DNA of 64,000 bases from Bacillus thermozeamaize (GCA_002159075.1 LZRT01000036.1:62001-126000); one strand, 5' to 3'. Counted from the stretch's first letter, positions 8,336-17,100 are shown. Translations and numbers: made by a program. The notes: a model not told the origin generated them from the letters alone.

Positions 8336-9199
8336 TTAGATTTCGATGATCGTGTTGTCAATCAGCCGTGTTCGACCCAGCCAGGCGGCGACAGCCAAAA
8401 TCACCTTGCCGCCGATCGCATCCAGCGGCTCCAGGTCCGGGTAACTGAGCAGTTCCAGGTAATCCAGCCGGAAAACTTTCGCCCGCTCAATCTGCTGCCG
8501 CACCGTCTGCAGAACCACATTGGGGTTGCGTTCGCCGCCGCGGATCAACCTTTCCCCTTCCTGCAGCGCCTGGTAGAGTGTGGGAGCGGCTTTCCGCTCT
8601 TCAGGGGTGAGATAGACATTGCGCGAACTCATGGCCAGGCCATCCGGCTCCCGGATGATGGGACAACCGACCACCTTGACGGGGATGTTCAGATCCTCTA
8701 CCATGCGCTCAATGACCGCCAGCTGTTGCGCATCTTTTTGGCCAAAGTACGCCCGGTCAGGGCAGACAATGTGAAACAGCTTGCTGACTACAGTGGCGAC
8801 ACCATCAAAGTGACCCGGGCGCGAGCGGCCGCACAACCGCTCCGTCAGCCCGGCAACATGGACCGTGGTCAAGATGCGGCGAGGATACATCTCTTCGACG
8901 GAGGGATAAAACAGCAGATCCACCCCGGCTTCCTCCGCCATCGTTCGATCCCGTTCAAAATCACGCGGATACCGGTCAAAATCCTCGTTTTCGCCGAACT
9001 GCAGCGGGTTGACAAACAGGCTCATGACCACACAGTCGCATTCTTCCCTGGCTTTGCGGATCAGACTGAGATGCCCTGCATGGAGGTATCCCATCGTCGG
9101 AACCAGACCGATTTGTTTTCCGGCCTGCCTCTCCTGGGCGAGACGGGAGCGAAGGGCTTCAATCGTTGTGATGACTTCCATCGGCCTTCTCGCGCTCAT
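8336..9199 (-). CDS. panC: pantothenate synthetase
   Basis: 287 residues. PanC condenses pantoate with beta-alanine using ATP. The HIGH-type nucleotide motif appears as HAGH in PTMGYLHAGHLSL, and a second signature MSSRNVYL lies near residue 190 (KMSKS-like). The GQKDAQQ and GHFDGVATVV segments are typical. Its ATG overlaps the panB stop in an ATGA arrangement, which implies translational coupling; a second ATG six codons in is possible. Confidence 0.96.
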   Translation of the reverse strand: MSARRPMEVITTIEALRSRLAQERQAGKQIGLVPTMGYLHAGHLSLIRKAREECDCVVMSLFVNPLQFGENEDFDRYPRDFERDRTMAEEAGVDLLFYPSVEEMYPRRILTTVHVAGLTERLCGRSRPGHFDGVATVVSKLFHIVCPDRAYFGQKDAQQLAVIERMVEDLNIPVKVVGCPIIREPDGLAMSSRNVYLTPEERKAAPTLYQALQEGERLIRGGERNPNVVLQTVRQQIERAKVFRLDYLELLSYPDLEPLDAIGGKVILAVAAWLGRTRLIDNTIIEI

Positions 9200-10053
9200 G
9201 ACCTAATCTCACTCCTTCGATGACGCAGTTGGCGAAGGACGCTTTCATCCATTGAAAAGGTGTGTTCAGGCCCGGGAAATTTCCTCTCTCTGACTTCCTG
9301 TGCATAGCTGGCGATGGCGTTGCGAATCGTCGCGCCAACCTCTGCATACGCTTTAACGAATTTCGGCGTAAGGCCTGAGGCGTACTGGAGCAGGTCATGA
9401 AACACCAGAACTTGCCCGTCGCATCCCACGCCTGCGCCGATGCCGATGGTGGGGATGGACAGGGTCTCGGAAACCAAGGAAGCAAGCGGTCCAGGCACAC
9501 ACTCCAAGACGAGGGCGAACACACCTGCCTCTTCCAGGGCCTTGGCATCTTCAAGCAGTTTTTCGGCAGATGCCAGCTCCTTCCCTTGCACGCGATATCC
9601 CCCGATTTGGTGAATGGACTGCGGAAGCAACCCGAGGTGCCCGACAACAGGGATGCCGGCCTGGACACAGGCGCGCACTTGCGGGAGAATCTCCTTTCCG
9701 CCTTCCATCTTGACGCCTTGCGCCAATCCCTCTTGCATCAGCCGTCCCGCAGCCTTGAGCGTCGGCTCAACGCCCAAGTGAGCTGTCAGAAAGGGCAGAT
9801 CAGCGACGACAAACGCCTGTTTGGCGCCTCGTGTTACCGCTTTCGTATGATGCAGCATGTCTTCCAGTGTGACGGGCACAGTCGACTCGTAACCGAGCAC
9901 GACCATGCCCAGCGAATCCCCGACCAGGATCATGTCGACGCCGGCTTCATCGGCCAGCCTGGCGCTCGGGTAATCGTAGGCGGTCACCATGACGATCGGG
10001 GTCCGTTCCTGTTTTTTCTTCTGCAGATCGGTCAGCGTGATTTTTTGCTTCAT
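9196..10053 (-). CDS. panB: 3-methyl-2-oxobutanoate hydroxymethyltransferase
   Basis: 285 residues. PanB transfers a methylene group from 5,10-methylene-tetrahydrofolate to ketoisovalerate, the first committed step to pantoate. The metal-binding segment VGDSLGMV and the core VGHLGLLPQS are present. ATG 10053 has GGGAGG six bases upstream; a longer frame to 10128 would run through a terminator hairpin and is rejected. It is the first gene of the pan operon, behind a leader of about 220 bases with its own promoter and hairpin. Confidence 0.96.
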   Translation of the reverse strand: MKQKITLTDLQKKKQERTPIVMVTAYDYPSARLADEAGVDMILVGDSLGMVVLGYESTVPVTLEDMLHHTKAVTRGAKQAFVVADLPFLTAHLGVEPTLKAAGRLMQEGLAQGVKMEGGKEILPQVRACVQAGIPVVGHLGLLPQSIHQIGGYRVQGKELASAEKLLEDAKALEEAGVFALVLECVPGPLASLVSETLSIPTIGIGAGVGCDGQVLVFHDLLQYASGLTPKFVKAYAEVGATIRNAIASYAQEVRERKFPGPEHTFSMDESVLRQLRHRRSEIRS

Positions 10054-10085
10054 TGGAACCTCCCATCTTCTCCCTGAACCGCGCA

Positions 10086-10112
10086 AGCAAAAAGCCCTCC
10101 GAGATGGAGGGC
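10086..10112 (-). terminator. intrinsic terminator in the panB leader (probable attenuator)
   Basis: On the minus strand GCCCTCC (10112-10106) pairs with GGAGGGC (10100-10094) around a five-base loop and is followed by TTTTTGCTT. It stands between the promoter at 10280-10309 and the panB start, about 35 bases before the gene, so it would stop panBCD transcription unless overridden. Confidence 0.7.
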
Positions 10113-10273
10113 GTGGCATTCTTCGCATCGATCCTCAGTCCTCTGTCTCGGTCCTTACGGCTCAGAGCAGAATGTCCTTTTTGAACTTTTCACGCTCTTA
10201 AATCTGAATAAGGAAAAAGGAAACCTGATGATTCCCGGCGAAGTATGGTTCGCAAGCGATACCATCTTCCCAT
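10113..10273 (-). promoter_or_regulatory. structured 5' leader of panBCD, candidate cis-regulatory RNA
   Basis: The transcribed leader holds several possible stem-loops ahead of the terminator: ATGGT...ACCAT enclosing TCGC-TT-GCGA, then GAGC...GCTC enclosing GTTC/GGAC, then CTCTG...CAGAG. No T-box sequence and no leader peptide with a binding site is visible. A 'pan' RNA motif of paired stem-loops has been described in front of panB operons of Firmicutes including B. subtilis; this leader has the right position and general shape, but I cannot confirm membership. Confidence 0.45.
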
Positions 10274-10279
10274 AAGAGG

Positions 10280-10309
10280 ATTATATCATGATAAACGGCG
10301 TATTGTCAC
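10280..10309 (-). promoter_or_regulatory. SigA promoter of the panBCD operon
   Basis: On the minus strand GTGACA (-35, 10309-10304) and a perfect TATAAT (-10, 10285-10280) are separated by 18 bases. It lies between the birA stop and the panB leader, so panBCD can be transcribed independently of cca-birA. Confidence 0.7.
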
Positions 10310-10345
10310 GATTTTTTCACAACTTGGCGTCCAGGCCAACCCATG

Positions 10346-11350
10346 TCACACCAGAACATCACCGGAATGGATCATCTCCAACTGCCCGTTCGGATGGCCA
10401 AAAAGCAATGCGCCCTGTTCTGTAATCCCTTGATAGGTTCCGGAAACCAATTGGTCTTGGATATGCACCTGGATGGGCGTACCGATAGGAAAGGCCCGCT
10501 CTTCCCAGAGGCTTTTGATCGCCTGAAAACCATGCTGCTGAAAGGTTTCGTACAATGTTTCAAAACGGGCGAGAAAGGCTGTCACAAGCTTGACCCGGTT
10601 CCAGGGCGCGCCACTGGACAAAGCCAGGGAAGTGGCCTTGTGGCGCAGCTCCTCTGGAAAGTCTTGTGCTTTTTGGTTGACGTTGATTCCGATCCCGAGG
10701 ATACAGTAATTGACGCGGTCAATCTCAGCGTTGACTTCCGTGAGAATGCCGCAAACTTTTTTGCGCTCTTTTGGGTTTAGGACCACATAAACGTCATTGG
10801 GCCATTTGATCCGGATTGTCTCTGGCGGCAAGGGGTGCGCATGGCGCCGGAGTTCGTGCCGAATGGCGTCCACGATCGCCACGGCGGTTACCAGGGTGAT
10901 TCTGGGCAATTGTTCCAACGGCAATTTTGGCCGCAGAATCAGGCTCATCCAGATGCCGGTTCCTTCTGGCGAATGCCACGGACGGCCAAGGCGGCCCTTG
11001 CCGCCGGTCTGCTCCTCTGCAATGACCAACGTGCCTTCCTCTGCCCCTCCCTTGGCCATTTCGTGCGCTTTTAGTTGCGTGGAGGGAATGCGGGAATGAT
11101 ACTGGATGTGCCGGCCGGCCCAGGCGGTCGTCAACCTGGCCTGAATTTCATGCGGATAGAGCCTGTCGGGAGTGGAGAGGAGCCGATAACCCCGATTGGG
11201 AACCGCTTCAATCTGGTAACCTTCTTTTCGAAGTTCTTCAATGGTTTTCCAGATGGTTGCCCGGGTGCAGTGAAAACGGCGGCTCAATTTTTCGCCAGAA
11301 AAAAATTGCGATGGTTCCTGATAGAAGTACTGCAGCAGTTCCTTTTTCAC
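10346..11350 (-). CDS. birA: biotin--[acetyl-CoA-carboxylase] ligase / biotin repressor
   Basis: 334 residues with an N-terminal winged-helix domain (about 1-65, with RRFHCTRATIWKTIEELR as recognition helix region) followed by the biotin protein ligase catalytic domain. The biotinyl-AMP binding loop GGKGRLGR is near residue 115, and KWPNDV follows. BirA activates biotin, attaches it to carboxylases, and with the DNA-binding domain represses biotin genes. The gene lies 23 bases downstream of cca as in B. subtilis cca-birA-panBCD. Confidence 0.95.
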   Translation of the reverse strand: MKKELLQYFYQEPSQFFSGEKLSRRFHCTRATIWKTIEELRKEGYQIEAVPNRGYRLLSTPDRLYPHEIQARLTTAWAGRHIQYHSRIPSTQLKAHEMAKGGAEEGTLVIAEEQTGGKGRLGRPWHSPEGTGIWMSLILRPKLPLEQLPRITLVTAVAIVDAIRHELRRHAHPLPPETIRIKWPNDVYVVLNPKERKKVCGILTEVNAEIDRVNYCILGIGINVNQKAQDFPEELRHKATSLALSSGAPWNRVKLVTAFLARFETLYETFQQHGFQAIKSLWEERAFPIGTPIQVHIQDQLVSGTYQGITEQGALLFGHPNGQLEMIHSGDVLV

Positions 11351-11373
11351 GTTTGGCCTCCATCAAACTTCCA

Positions 11374-12657
11374 TCAAACTTCGGAACGGCAACGGTCATA
11401 CAGTCTGGTTGCTCGCGCCAGGATGGTTTGTTTGTCATTTGGGAGCTCTCCCAACGCCACTTCCTCATACAGCCGTTGCAGCAGTTTGTGAATCCAGGGA
11501 CCCGGCGCCGCCTGGATGACATGCCTCAGATCATCGCCATTAACCTGCATCTGCCGCGGATCCCGGATCACGAGTTGAGAGGCCGCAACATCGACGTCGG
11601 CCACTTGTCGTTCCAATACCTGCGGCGGTATTCCCTTCACCGCACCGTACAGGCAGATGGCCTCTTTCACGCGTTGGTCTTCATGATAGAGCAACAAACG
11701 GTGAATGGATTCTCCCCGTTCCCGCGCCCGAACCAGCCGAATGGCCCCTTGGACCTCCTGAATCAGCTTGCGGGAACAGCGCAGGGCACGCAAGCCGCTG
11801 CGGGCAAACTGTTCAGGGTTCGCGTCAACGTCTGGGCGCCGGCTGTGGAGCAAAAACAGGTAGGCCCACCTGCTTGCAAGCGGCGCCAGGCGAGGCAGCG
11901 GCGCCAGCTCCTCCATCGTCCAGGGCCCCAGTTGACACAATGGTTGGATATATCCCTTCAACCCGCCTTCCTGTAACAGGAACAAGCCGTTATCCGGATG
12001 CGGGGATGCCAGGATTCGCTGCACCTCTTGTTGGATCCGCTCGACCGATATCTCCCTCAGCAGATGGGCGTGAGTGCGAATCGCCTTCCAGGTCAGGGGC
12101 TCAATCCGAAAGCCTAATTCAGCGGCAAACCGGATGGCTCGCAACATCCGCAGGGCATCCTCTTCAAAACGCCGGGCGGGATCTCCCACCGCGCGGATCG
12201 TCCGATTTTCCAGATCCTGTCGCCCGCCGAAAGGATCAATCCAGTCGCCTTGACGGGACAAGGCCATCGCATTGATGGTAAAGTCACGCCGTGCAAGATC
12301 CGTATGCAGTTGATTGACGTAGACCACCTCGGGCCAACGATGGCGGTGATAGCCCACTTCTTTGCGGAAGGTGGTGACTTCATAAGGTTCGTGTTCGATG
12401 ATGACGGTTACCGTCCCGTGCTGCAGGCCAGTCGGAACCGCCGACGGGAATAACCGCATCACCTCTTCCGGCCGGGCGTCGGTCGCGATATCGTAATCGT
12501 GGACGGGCCGTCCGAGCAAGAGGTCACGAAGGCAACCGCCCACAAGATAAGCCTGGAACCCGGCCTCCTGCAAACGCGCCATGATTTGGTGCGCTTTTTC
12601 CCGCTTGCGATCGGTTTGCGGCACATGTTCACCCCGTTGCTCCATCGGTTGCCACAT
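11374..12657 (-). CDS. cca: CCA tRNA nucleotidyltransferase
   Basis: A class II nucleotidyltransferase that builds or repairs the 3' CCA of tRNAs. The catalytic head includes AYLVGGCLRDLLLGR and the DYDIATDA metal motif, then RRDFTINAMA and RRFEEDALRMLRAIRFA. Full length is 427 residues from ATG 12657. A GTG at 12624 has GGGGTG five bases upstream and gives a 416-residue product that fits the family start better, so the true start may be there. It is co-directional with birA and is followed by it closely. Confidence 0.93.
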   Translation of the reverse strand: MWQPMEQRGEHVPQTDRKREKAHQIMARLQEAGFQAYLVGGCLRDLLLGRPVHDYDIATDARPEEVMRLFPSAVPTGLQHGTVTVIIEHEPYEVTTFRKEVGYHRHRWPEVVYVNQLHTDLARRDFTINAMALSRQGDWIDPFGGRQDLENRTIRAVGDPARRFEEDALRMLRAIRFAAELGFRIEPLTWKAIRTHAHLLREISVERIQQEVQRILASPHPDNGLFLLQEGGLKGYIQPLCQLGPWTMEELAPLPRLAPLASRWAYLFLLHSRRPDVDANPEQFARSGLRALRCSRKLIQEVQGAIRLVRARERGESIHRLLLYHEDQRVKEAICLYGAVKGIPPQVLERQVADVDVAASQLVIRDPRQMQVNGDDLRHVIQAAPGPWIHKLLQRLYEEVALGELPNDKQTILARATRLYDRCRSEV

Positions 12658-12799
12658 TTCCTTTAATCAACCTTTTTCTTCCGCCGAACGTTTGCTTCGA
12701 AGCGCCTTTGATGTTCCAATTGTGCGATGAAGGGATATAATGATACTTGAGATGCTTTACCGGCGAAACACGCGCGACATTCGTTCAGGAGGGATGAAA

Positions 12800-12883
12800 A
12801 TGCGTTATCTGGCCACTTGCGCCGTCATCTTGTCGAAGCTGATTCAGCACATGAAGCGCATGAAGGCGCCATTGCGCTTTTAG
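12800..12883 (+). CDS. possible 27-residue peptide gene between cca and dapB
   Basis: A short plus-strand frame with a strong AGGAGGG ribosome binding site (12787-12793) six bases before the ATG. The product begins with a hydrophobic stretch (YLATCAVILSKLI) and ends in a basic Lys/Arg tail, so it may bind the membrane. A TATAAT box lies about 65 bases upstream without a clear -35. It ends five bases before the convergent dapB stop. No family is recognised, and so short a frame could be chance apart from the ribosome binding site. Confidence 0.35.
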   Translation: MRYLATCAVILSKLIQHMKRMKAPLRF

Positions 12884-12887
12884 CCGC

Positions 12888-13691
12888 TTAGTCCAGTTCC
12901 AGCAGGTGTTCCAGTCCGTAAACCATCCCTTGAAGCGTCATCACTTTTTTAATCGCCAGATTCACCCCTGGCATGAACGATTCCCGATTCATCGAATCGT
13001 GCCGAATGCTCAGCGTCTGACCCGGTGCGCCGAAGAGGACTTCCTGGTGCGCGACCAAACCGGGCAGACGCACGCTATGAATCCGAAACCCGTGATAATA
13101 CCCGCCTCGCACGCCGTCCAGCCGTTCTTCCTCCTGAGGATGCCCTTGCCTCATTTCCTTGCGGGCCATTGAAATGAGTTCGGCTGTTTTCAAAGAAGTC
13201 CCGGAGGGCGCGTCCAGCTTTTGATCATGATGATATTCAATAATCTCCACGTGCGGAAAATATTTTGCGGCCAATGCGGCAAAATGCATCATCAACACAG
13301 CGCCAATGGCGAAATTAGGCGCGACGACCCCGCCGATCCCTTGTTGCCGGCAGCGGCTGTCCAATTGTTCGATCTCCTCAAGCTGCAAACCGGTGGTGCC
13401 GATCACCGGGCGCACGCCGGAGTCAATGGCGACCTCCGCGTTGGCCTTGACCGTATCCGGAACGGTAAAGTCGACCAACACGTCCGGTTTGGTCGCATCC
13501 AGCGCATAGGACAGTGAACGATAAAACAAAACGGGTGTTTCCAGACCGAGAACTTCAGAGACAGGAACCCCGTCCAGCTTGGAATCGATGGCTGCAACCA
13601 ACGACAGTTCGGGATCATTCAGCACCATCTTCACCACTTCCTGCCCCATCCGGCCTTTTGCTCCGGCCACCGCCACCCGTATCCCTGACAT
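12888..13691 (-). CDS. dapB: 4-hydroxy-tetrahydrodipicolinate reductase
   Basis: 267 residues. DapB reduces hydroxy-tetrahydrodipicolinate in the lysine/diaminopimelate pathway, which in sporeformers also feeds dipicolinate. The nucleotide-binding motif GAKGRMGQE opens the protein, and the catalytic EYHHDQKLDAPSGT segment is intact. ATG 13691 has AAGGAG upstream. It is divergent from the YitT gene. In B. subtilis mgsA, bshB1 and bshA separate dapB from cca; those genes are absent here. Confidence 0.96.
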   Translation of the reverse strand: MSGIRVAVAGAKGRMGQEVVKMVLNDPELSLVAAIDSKLDGVPVSEVLGLETPVLFYRSLSYALDATKPDVLVDFTVPDTVKANAEVAIDSGVRPVIGTTGLQLEEIEQLDSRCRQQGIGGVVAPNFAIGAVLMMHFAALAAKYFPHVEIIEYHHDQKLDAPSGTSLKTAELISMARKEMRQGHPQEEERLDGVRGGYYHGFRIHSVRLPGLVAHQEVLFGAPGQTLSIRHDSMNRESFMPGVNLAIKKVMTLQGMVYGLEHLLELD

Positions 13692-13800
13692 GCTGATTCT
13701 CCTTTCACGTCGTCCTGAGGCTTCTCCATTCATTTCATTGTCCATGGTAAAGGATTTTAGGGAAAGATGCAATGAGATACAGTCACCGAGGAGGGATATC

Positions 13801-14640
13801 TTGTCCGTCAAAAATGTACTGGCCATCGCGGTCGGAGGGGCCATCGCCGGTTTTGGGGTAAATTATTTTACGATTGCCAATGAATTGGGCGAAGGCGGAT
13901 TTACCGGCGTGGCGATCCTGCTGAAGTATCTTTTTAACTGGTCACCCGGAATCACATCCCTGTTGCTGAACCTCCCTCTTTTTTTGGTCGGCTGGATCTA
14001 CCTGGGAAGACGAGCGATGGGATACACCATTTGGGGAACCATTTGCTTTTCCTTTTTTTTATGGCTGTTTGAAGACATGGGTTCCCCGATCGAGGGAGAT
14101 TTGTTGCTGGCTTCTCTGTACGCCGGGGTGACGATCGGCCTGGGTTTGGGGATAATTTTCCGCTTTGGAGGGACAACGGGCGGTGTCGACATCCTGGCCA
14201 GATTGGCACATAAGTATCTCGGTTGGAGTATCGGCCGGACGATGTTTACCTTTGATTTGTTCGTCATCGGCGCTTCGTCCATCTATCTTGGCCGGGAAAA
14301 GGCGATGTACACGCTCATTCTGGTATTTCTGGCAGCAAGAGTGATTGACGTCGTCCAGGAAGGAATGTATGCGGCCAAGGCGGCCATCATCATTTCTGAG
14401 CGTGCCCAGGAAATCAGCCGCCTGATCGTGGAGCAAATGGATCGAGGAACCACGTTGTTGAAAGGCAAAGGGGGTTTTACGAAGGAAGAGAAAGAGGTGA
14501 TTTATGTGGTCGTCTCCCGTCCAGAACTGAATCGTTTGAAAGGGATCGTCCGTCAAGTGGACCCGCACGCTTTTGTCGTGATCAGTGATGCCAGCAATGT
14601 CCTGGGTGAAGGTTTTTACCGGGAAGAGCAGCATCAATGA
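13801..14640 (+). CDS. ypjC: YitT/YpjC-family membrane protein
   Basis: 279 residues from a TTG at 13801, selected because GAGGAGGG lies five bases upstream. About five hydrophobic helices (residues 5-180, including a glycine-rich FRFGGTTGGVDILA turn) precede a cytoplasmic C-terminal domain of DUF2179 type (YVVVSRPELNRLKGIVRQVDPHAFVVI). The role of this family is not established. In B. subtilis ypjC is near dapB, ypjB and ypjA, which matches this position, although here it runs opposite to them. Confidence 0.82.
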   Translation: MSVKNVLAIAVGGAIAGFGVNYFTIANELGEGGFTGVAILLKYLFNWSPGITSLLLNLPLFLVGWIYLGRRAMGYTIWGTICFSFFLWLFEDMGSPIEGDLLLASLYAGVTIGLGLGIIFRFGGTTGGVDILARLAHKYLGWSIGRTMFTFDLFVIGASSIYLGREKAMYTLILVFLAARVIDVVQEGMYAAKAAIIISERAQEISRLIVEQMDRGTTLLKGKGGFTKEEKEVIYVVVSRPELNRLKGIVRQVDPHAFVVISDASNVLGEGFYREEQHQ

Positions 14641-14665
14641 AAAAGGGAGGCAGGTTTGGCCGGTT

Positions 14666-15478
14666 TTATGTGTCCTGAAAAGCGCGGTAGCACCACGCGG
14701 CATAGGCCAAGGATAAGATGACAAAGGAGGATAAGCCCAGGATCAACTGATTCAAGGGGGTTTTCATGACCTCGGCAAAGGTGGGCCTGTCTTTGCCGGT
14801 GTAGGCTTGTTTGAAAAGATCTTCCCATTGCGTGAGAACCATCGACAGCTCCTGAGGCGCTGGTGCGTTTTGGAGATACAGCTGTTTCATGCGTGCGAAA
14901 AGCGCATCCAGTTGCGCAACCAGTTCCGGAGGTTGACTGACCAGCAAGGCGGGACGGATGTCGGTATAACGCTCCTGCAACTGTTGAAAAGATTGTCTGT
15001 CGGGATGCTGCTCGCGCATCGTTTGCACCAGCGACAACATCTGGCGGGCATGTTCTTTCCACAAAACTTGCTTTGAGGACTGTCCGGAATGGACCAACGC
15101 ATCCGCCGCAATGGTGAGTTGACGCGCCGTTTTCCGGATTTTTTCCGGTTGCAACTGAACGTCGGCCAAAAGATGCTTCAGTTGAATCATGGTATCGGAA
15201 AGGGCCTGTATTCCCTCAACGGTTGTTTTCCGGTCAAACGGCAGTTGTGTAAACATTTGATTCAGTTGCATGAGCAGTTGTCTTGCCTCAAGAAAACGGT
15301 CCTTTTCCAGGAGTGACTGCAGCTGGTGGGTTTTTTCGAGAAATTGTTGTTCATGGACGGCGCCATCTGCCTGTGGCGGGGATGGCACAATGCCGGGCAA
15401 CGCCGCACACGCAGGCAGGACGATACATGAGAAAGCAAACAATCCGCACAGGACATAGTGCCGCATCTTCTTCATCAT
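14666..15478 (-). CDS. ypjB: YpjB-like sporulation protein, probable lipoprotein
   Basis: 270 residues. A signal segment ends in the lipobox-like VLPAC (Cys near 24), so the protein is probably exported and may be lipid-anchored. The middle is almost wholly alpha-helical with Leu/Gln-rich heptads, and a second hydrophobic helix near the C-terminus (LILGLSSFVILSLAYAA) provides a membrane anchor. This layout and the position beside ypjA and qcr match YpjB, which is linked to sporulation in B. subtilis. Start 15478 has GGAGGGGGG upstream. Confidence 0.72.
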   Translation of the reverse strand: MMKKMRHYVLCGLFAFSCIVLPACAALPGIVPSPPQADGAVHEQQFLEKTHQLQSLLEKDRFLEARQLLMQLNQMFTQLPFDRKTTVEGIQALSDTMIQLKHLLADVQLQPEKIRKTARQLTIAADALVHSGQSSKQVLWKEHARQMLSLVQTMREQHPDRQSFQQLQERYTDIRPALLVSQPPELVAQLDALFARMKQLYLQNAPAPQELSMVLTQWEDLFKQAYTGKDRPTFAEVMKTPLNQLILGLSSFVILSLAYAAWCYRAFQDT

Positions 15479-15546
15479 GGCCTTCCCCCCTCCATACATC
15501 TCTATGAAGGAAGGACAAGTTTATGCCATGCCAAGCGGGGACAACT

Positions 15547-16176
15547 TTACCGCATGCTCCGCAGTTGACGCCTGTCGACGGTTAGAGAAAAGACGGTCAA
15601 GCTGAGCACACTTAACCACAGCGTAAAAAAACCCAGCTGCGCCATAAAGGGATCCAGGGAAGGGTGAACCCATGGATGAAGGTCAAAGACGTAGTCCATG
15701 AAATCATTGGCAAAAATCCAAATCGAAACCACCAGCAGGTGCCGGTACCCGAAAGTATAGTAACGCGTGAACAGCAGGGCTTCCAAGGCCATCCCGGCAT
15801 GTGAGAAGACAAGCATCCAATTGGCCGCCGGAATGGTCTCGAACAACAACATCGCCCTGACAGACGGCTGCACCAGCCAGGCGCCGGCAAATATGGCCGC
15901 GACGGCCCATATCCCGTATTTGAACAGGGTCACCGCGGCAAACGCCTCCAGGTAGGGATTGCGCCTGCCCATGATGAACAAAATCAATACCGTTGTAAAA
16001 AACAGGCTGGCTGTCGGACTGTCCGGGACAAACGGCAAGTAGTAAAAAGGCGTTTCTGCGTACTGATACCGGTACCAGTAATAACCGTAGACGGTGCCTA
16101 GAAGATTGATGACGAACAGGATATGCAAAAAGGGACGGCGAAAGACGGCCTGTGCCAACCAATTCCAAGCGTTCAT
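15547..16176 (-). CDS. ypjA: YpjA family membrane protein (DUF1405)
   Basis: 209 residues with six or more hydrophobic helices, including LHILFVINLLGTVYGYYWYR at the N-terminus and a conserved NDFMDYVFDLHPWV segment. DUF1405 proteins are found beside the qcr operon in Bacillales; their biochemical role is unknown. A TTG directly before the ATG could also initiate. It lies downstream of qcrC, separated by a terminator. Confidence 0.8.
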   Translation of the reverse strand: MNAWNWLAQAVFRRPFLHILFVINLLGTVYGYYWYRYQYAETPFYYLPFVPDSPTASLFFTTVLILFIMGRRNPYLEAFAAVTLFKYGIWAVAAIFAGAWLVQPSVRAMLLFETIPAANWMLVFSHAGMALEALLFTRYYTFGYRHLLVVSIWIFANDFMDYVFDLHPWVHPSLDPFMAQLGFFTLWLSVLSLTVFSLTVDRRQLRSMR

Positions 16177-16190
16177 CAACCACTCTCTCC

Positions 16191-16220
16191 CTAAAAGAAA
16201 AACTGGCCTGGAGGGCCAGT
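16191..16220 (-). terminator. terminator of the qcrABC operon
   Basis: On the minus strand ACTGGCC pairs with GGCCAGT around a five-base loop, followed by TTTTCTTTTA. It is placed about 60 bases after the qcrC stop. Confidence 0.75.
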
Positions 16221-16281
16221 TCTTCGCAATGCTTCCATTCGTTCATGCTCCATCGTTGATGTTTCCAACTTCGATTCCAGC

Positions 16282-17100
16282 TTATTTTTCTTCTTTTGCC
16301 TCAGGATTGGCCTTCTGTTTTGCAAGCCATTCCACCAACGTGTTCAACTCCGCATCAGAGCCGGTAAAGGCGCCGGGAGGCATTGCTCCCCGCCCGTTCT
16401 TGATCACATCGGCAATCTCTTCTGCGCTCAAGCGATCACCGACACCCAGCAGCGACGGACCCATGCCACCTTGCAAGTTGGCTCCATGACAGCCGGTACA
16501 TGAGGACTGGGAGGCGAAAATCTGCGCCCCTTCACTGTCCGGCTCCACGAGTTCGACTTTGGCCTTTTCCATCGGCGTGCCGCTTCCCGTTTTCCCTGAC
16601 GCAGCCTCCATGGCCTCATGCTGAGCCACTGCAGCCCATGTCAGATAGATGATGGCGGCCAGCGACAGCAGCATGACGCCACTGGCAATGGGCCGTTTCA
16701 AGGCGCGGCGATGCGGGCTGCGATCCAGCCAGGGCGCCAAAAGCAAGGCGCCAAATGCAATCCCCGGGATGATGACCGTACCGACAACCACAAAAGGCCC
16801 TGAGGCGAATGGATATTTCAGCAACTGGTAGAGAAACAGGAAATACCAGTCAGGCAAAGGCGTGTAGGCCGTATTGGTCGGATCGGCCACTTCTTCCAAT
16901 GGGGCAGGGTGTAAAATCACCAACAACATGAAGCCCACCAGAAAAACGGCAGCCACCATCCATTCTTTGAGCAAGAAGTCTGGCATGAAGGCTTCCGTCT
17001 TGCCCGGATATTCATCGTAATCGCGCGGAATGTTCGGCCGGCGCTCCGCACGAACACGAGAATCTCCGACATAGACAATCTCTTTTGGTTCTCGTGCCAT
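16282..17100 (-). CDS. qcrC: menaquinol:cytochrome c reductase cytochrome b/c subunit
   Basis: 272 residues: an N-terminal cytochrome b subunit IV-like part with about three membrane helices and a PDWYF motif (83-87, the PEWY quinol-site equivalent), fused to a C-terminal cytochrome c domain. The haem c motif CTGCH is at 201-205, with an axial Met expected in GAMPPGAF. This fusion is the Bacillus-type QcrC, which passes electrons from the Rieske protein to cytochrome c acceptors on the outer face of the membrane. Confidence 0.96.
   Translation of the reverse strand: MAREPKEIVYVGDSRVRAERRPNIPRDYDEYPGKTEAFMPDFLLKEWMVAAVFLVGFMLLVILHPAPLEEVADPTNTAYTPLPDWYFLFLYQLLKYPFASGPFVVVGTVIIPGIAFGALLLAPWLDRSPHRRALKRPIASGVMLLSLAAIIYLTWAAVAQHEAMEAASGKTGSGTPMEKAKVELVEPDSEGAQIFASQSSCTGCHGANLQGGMGPSLLGVGDRLSAEEIADVIKNGRGAMPPGAFTGSDAELNTLVEWLAKQKANPEAKEEK

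Noticed and set aside
7829-9223. Plus-strand open frame of 464 codons
   Set aside because: It mirrors panC and panD on the other strand; its composition (Gln, His, Arg rich) is typical of an antisense shadow.
10195-10275. 27-codon frame at the 5' end of the panB leader, considered as a leader peptide
   Set aside because: The ATG falls almost at the transcription start with no ribosome binding site and no run of Val, Leu or other relevant codons.
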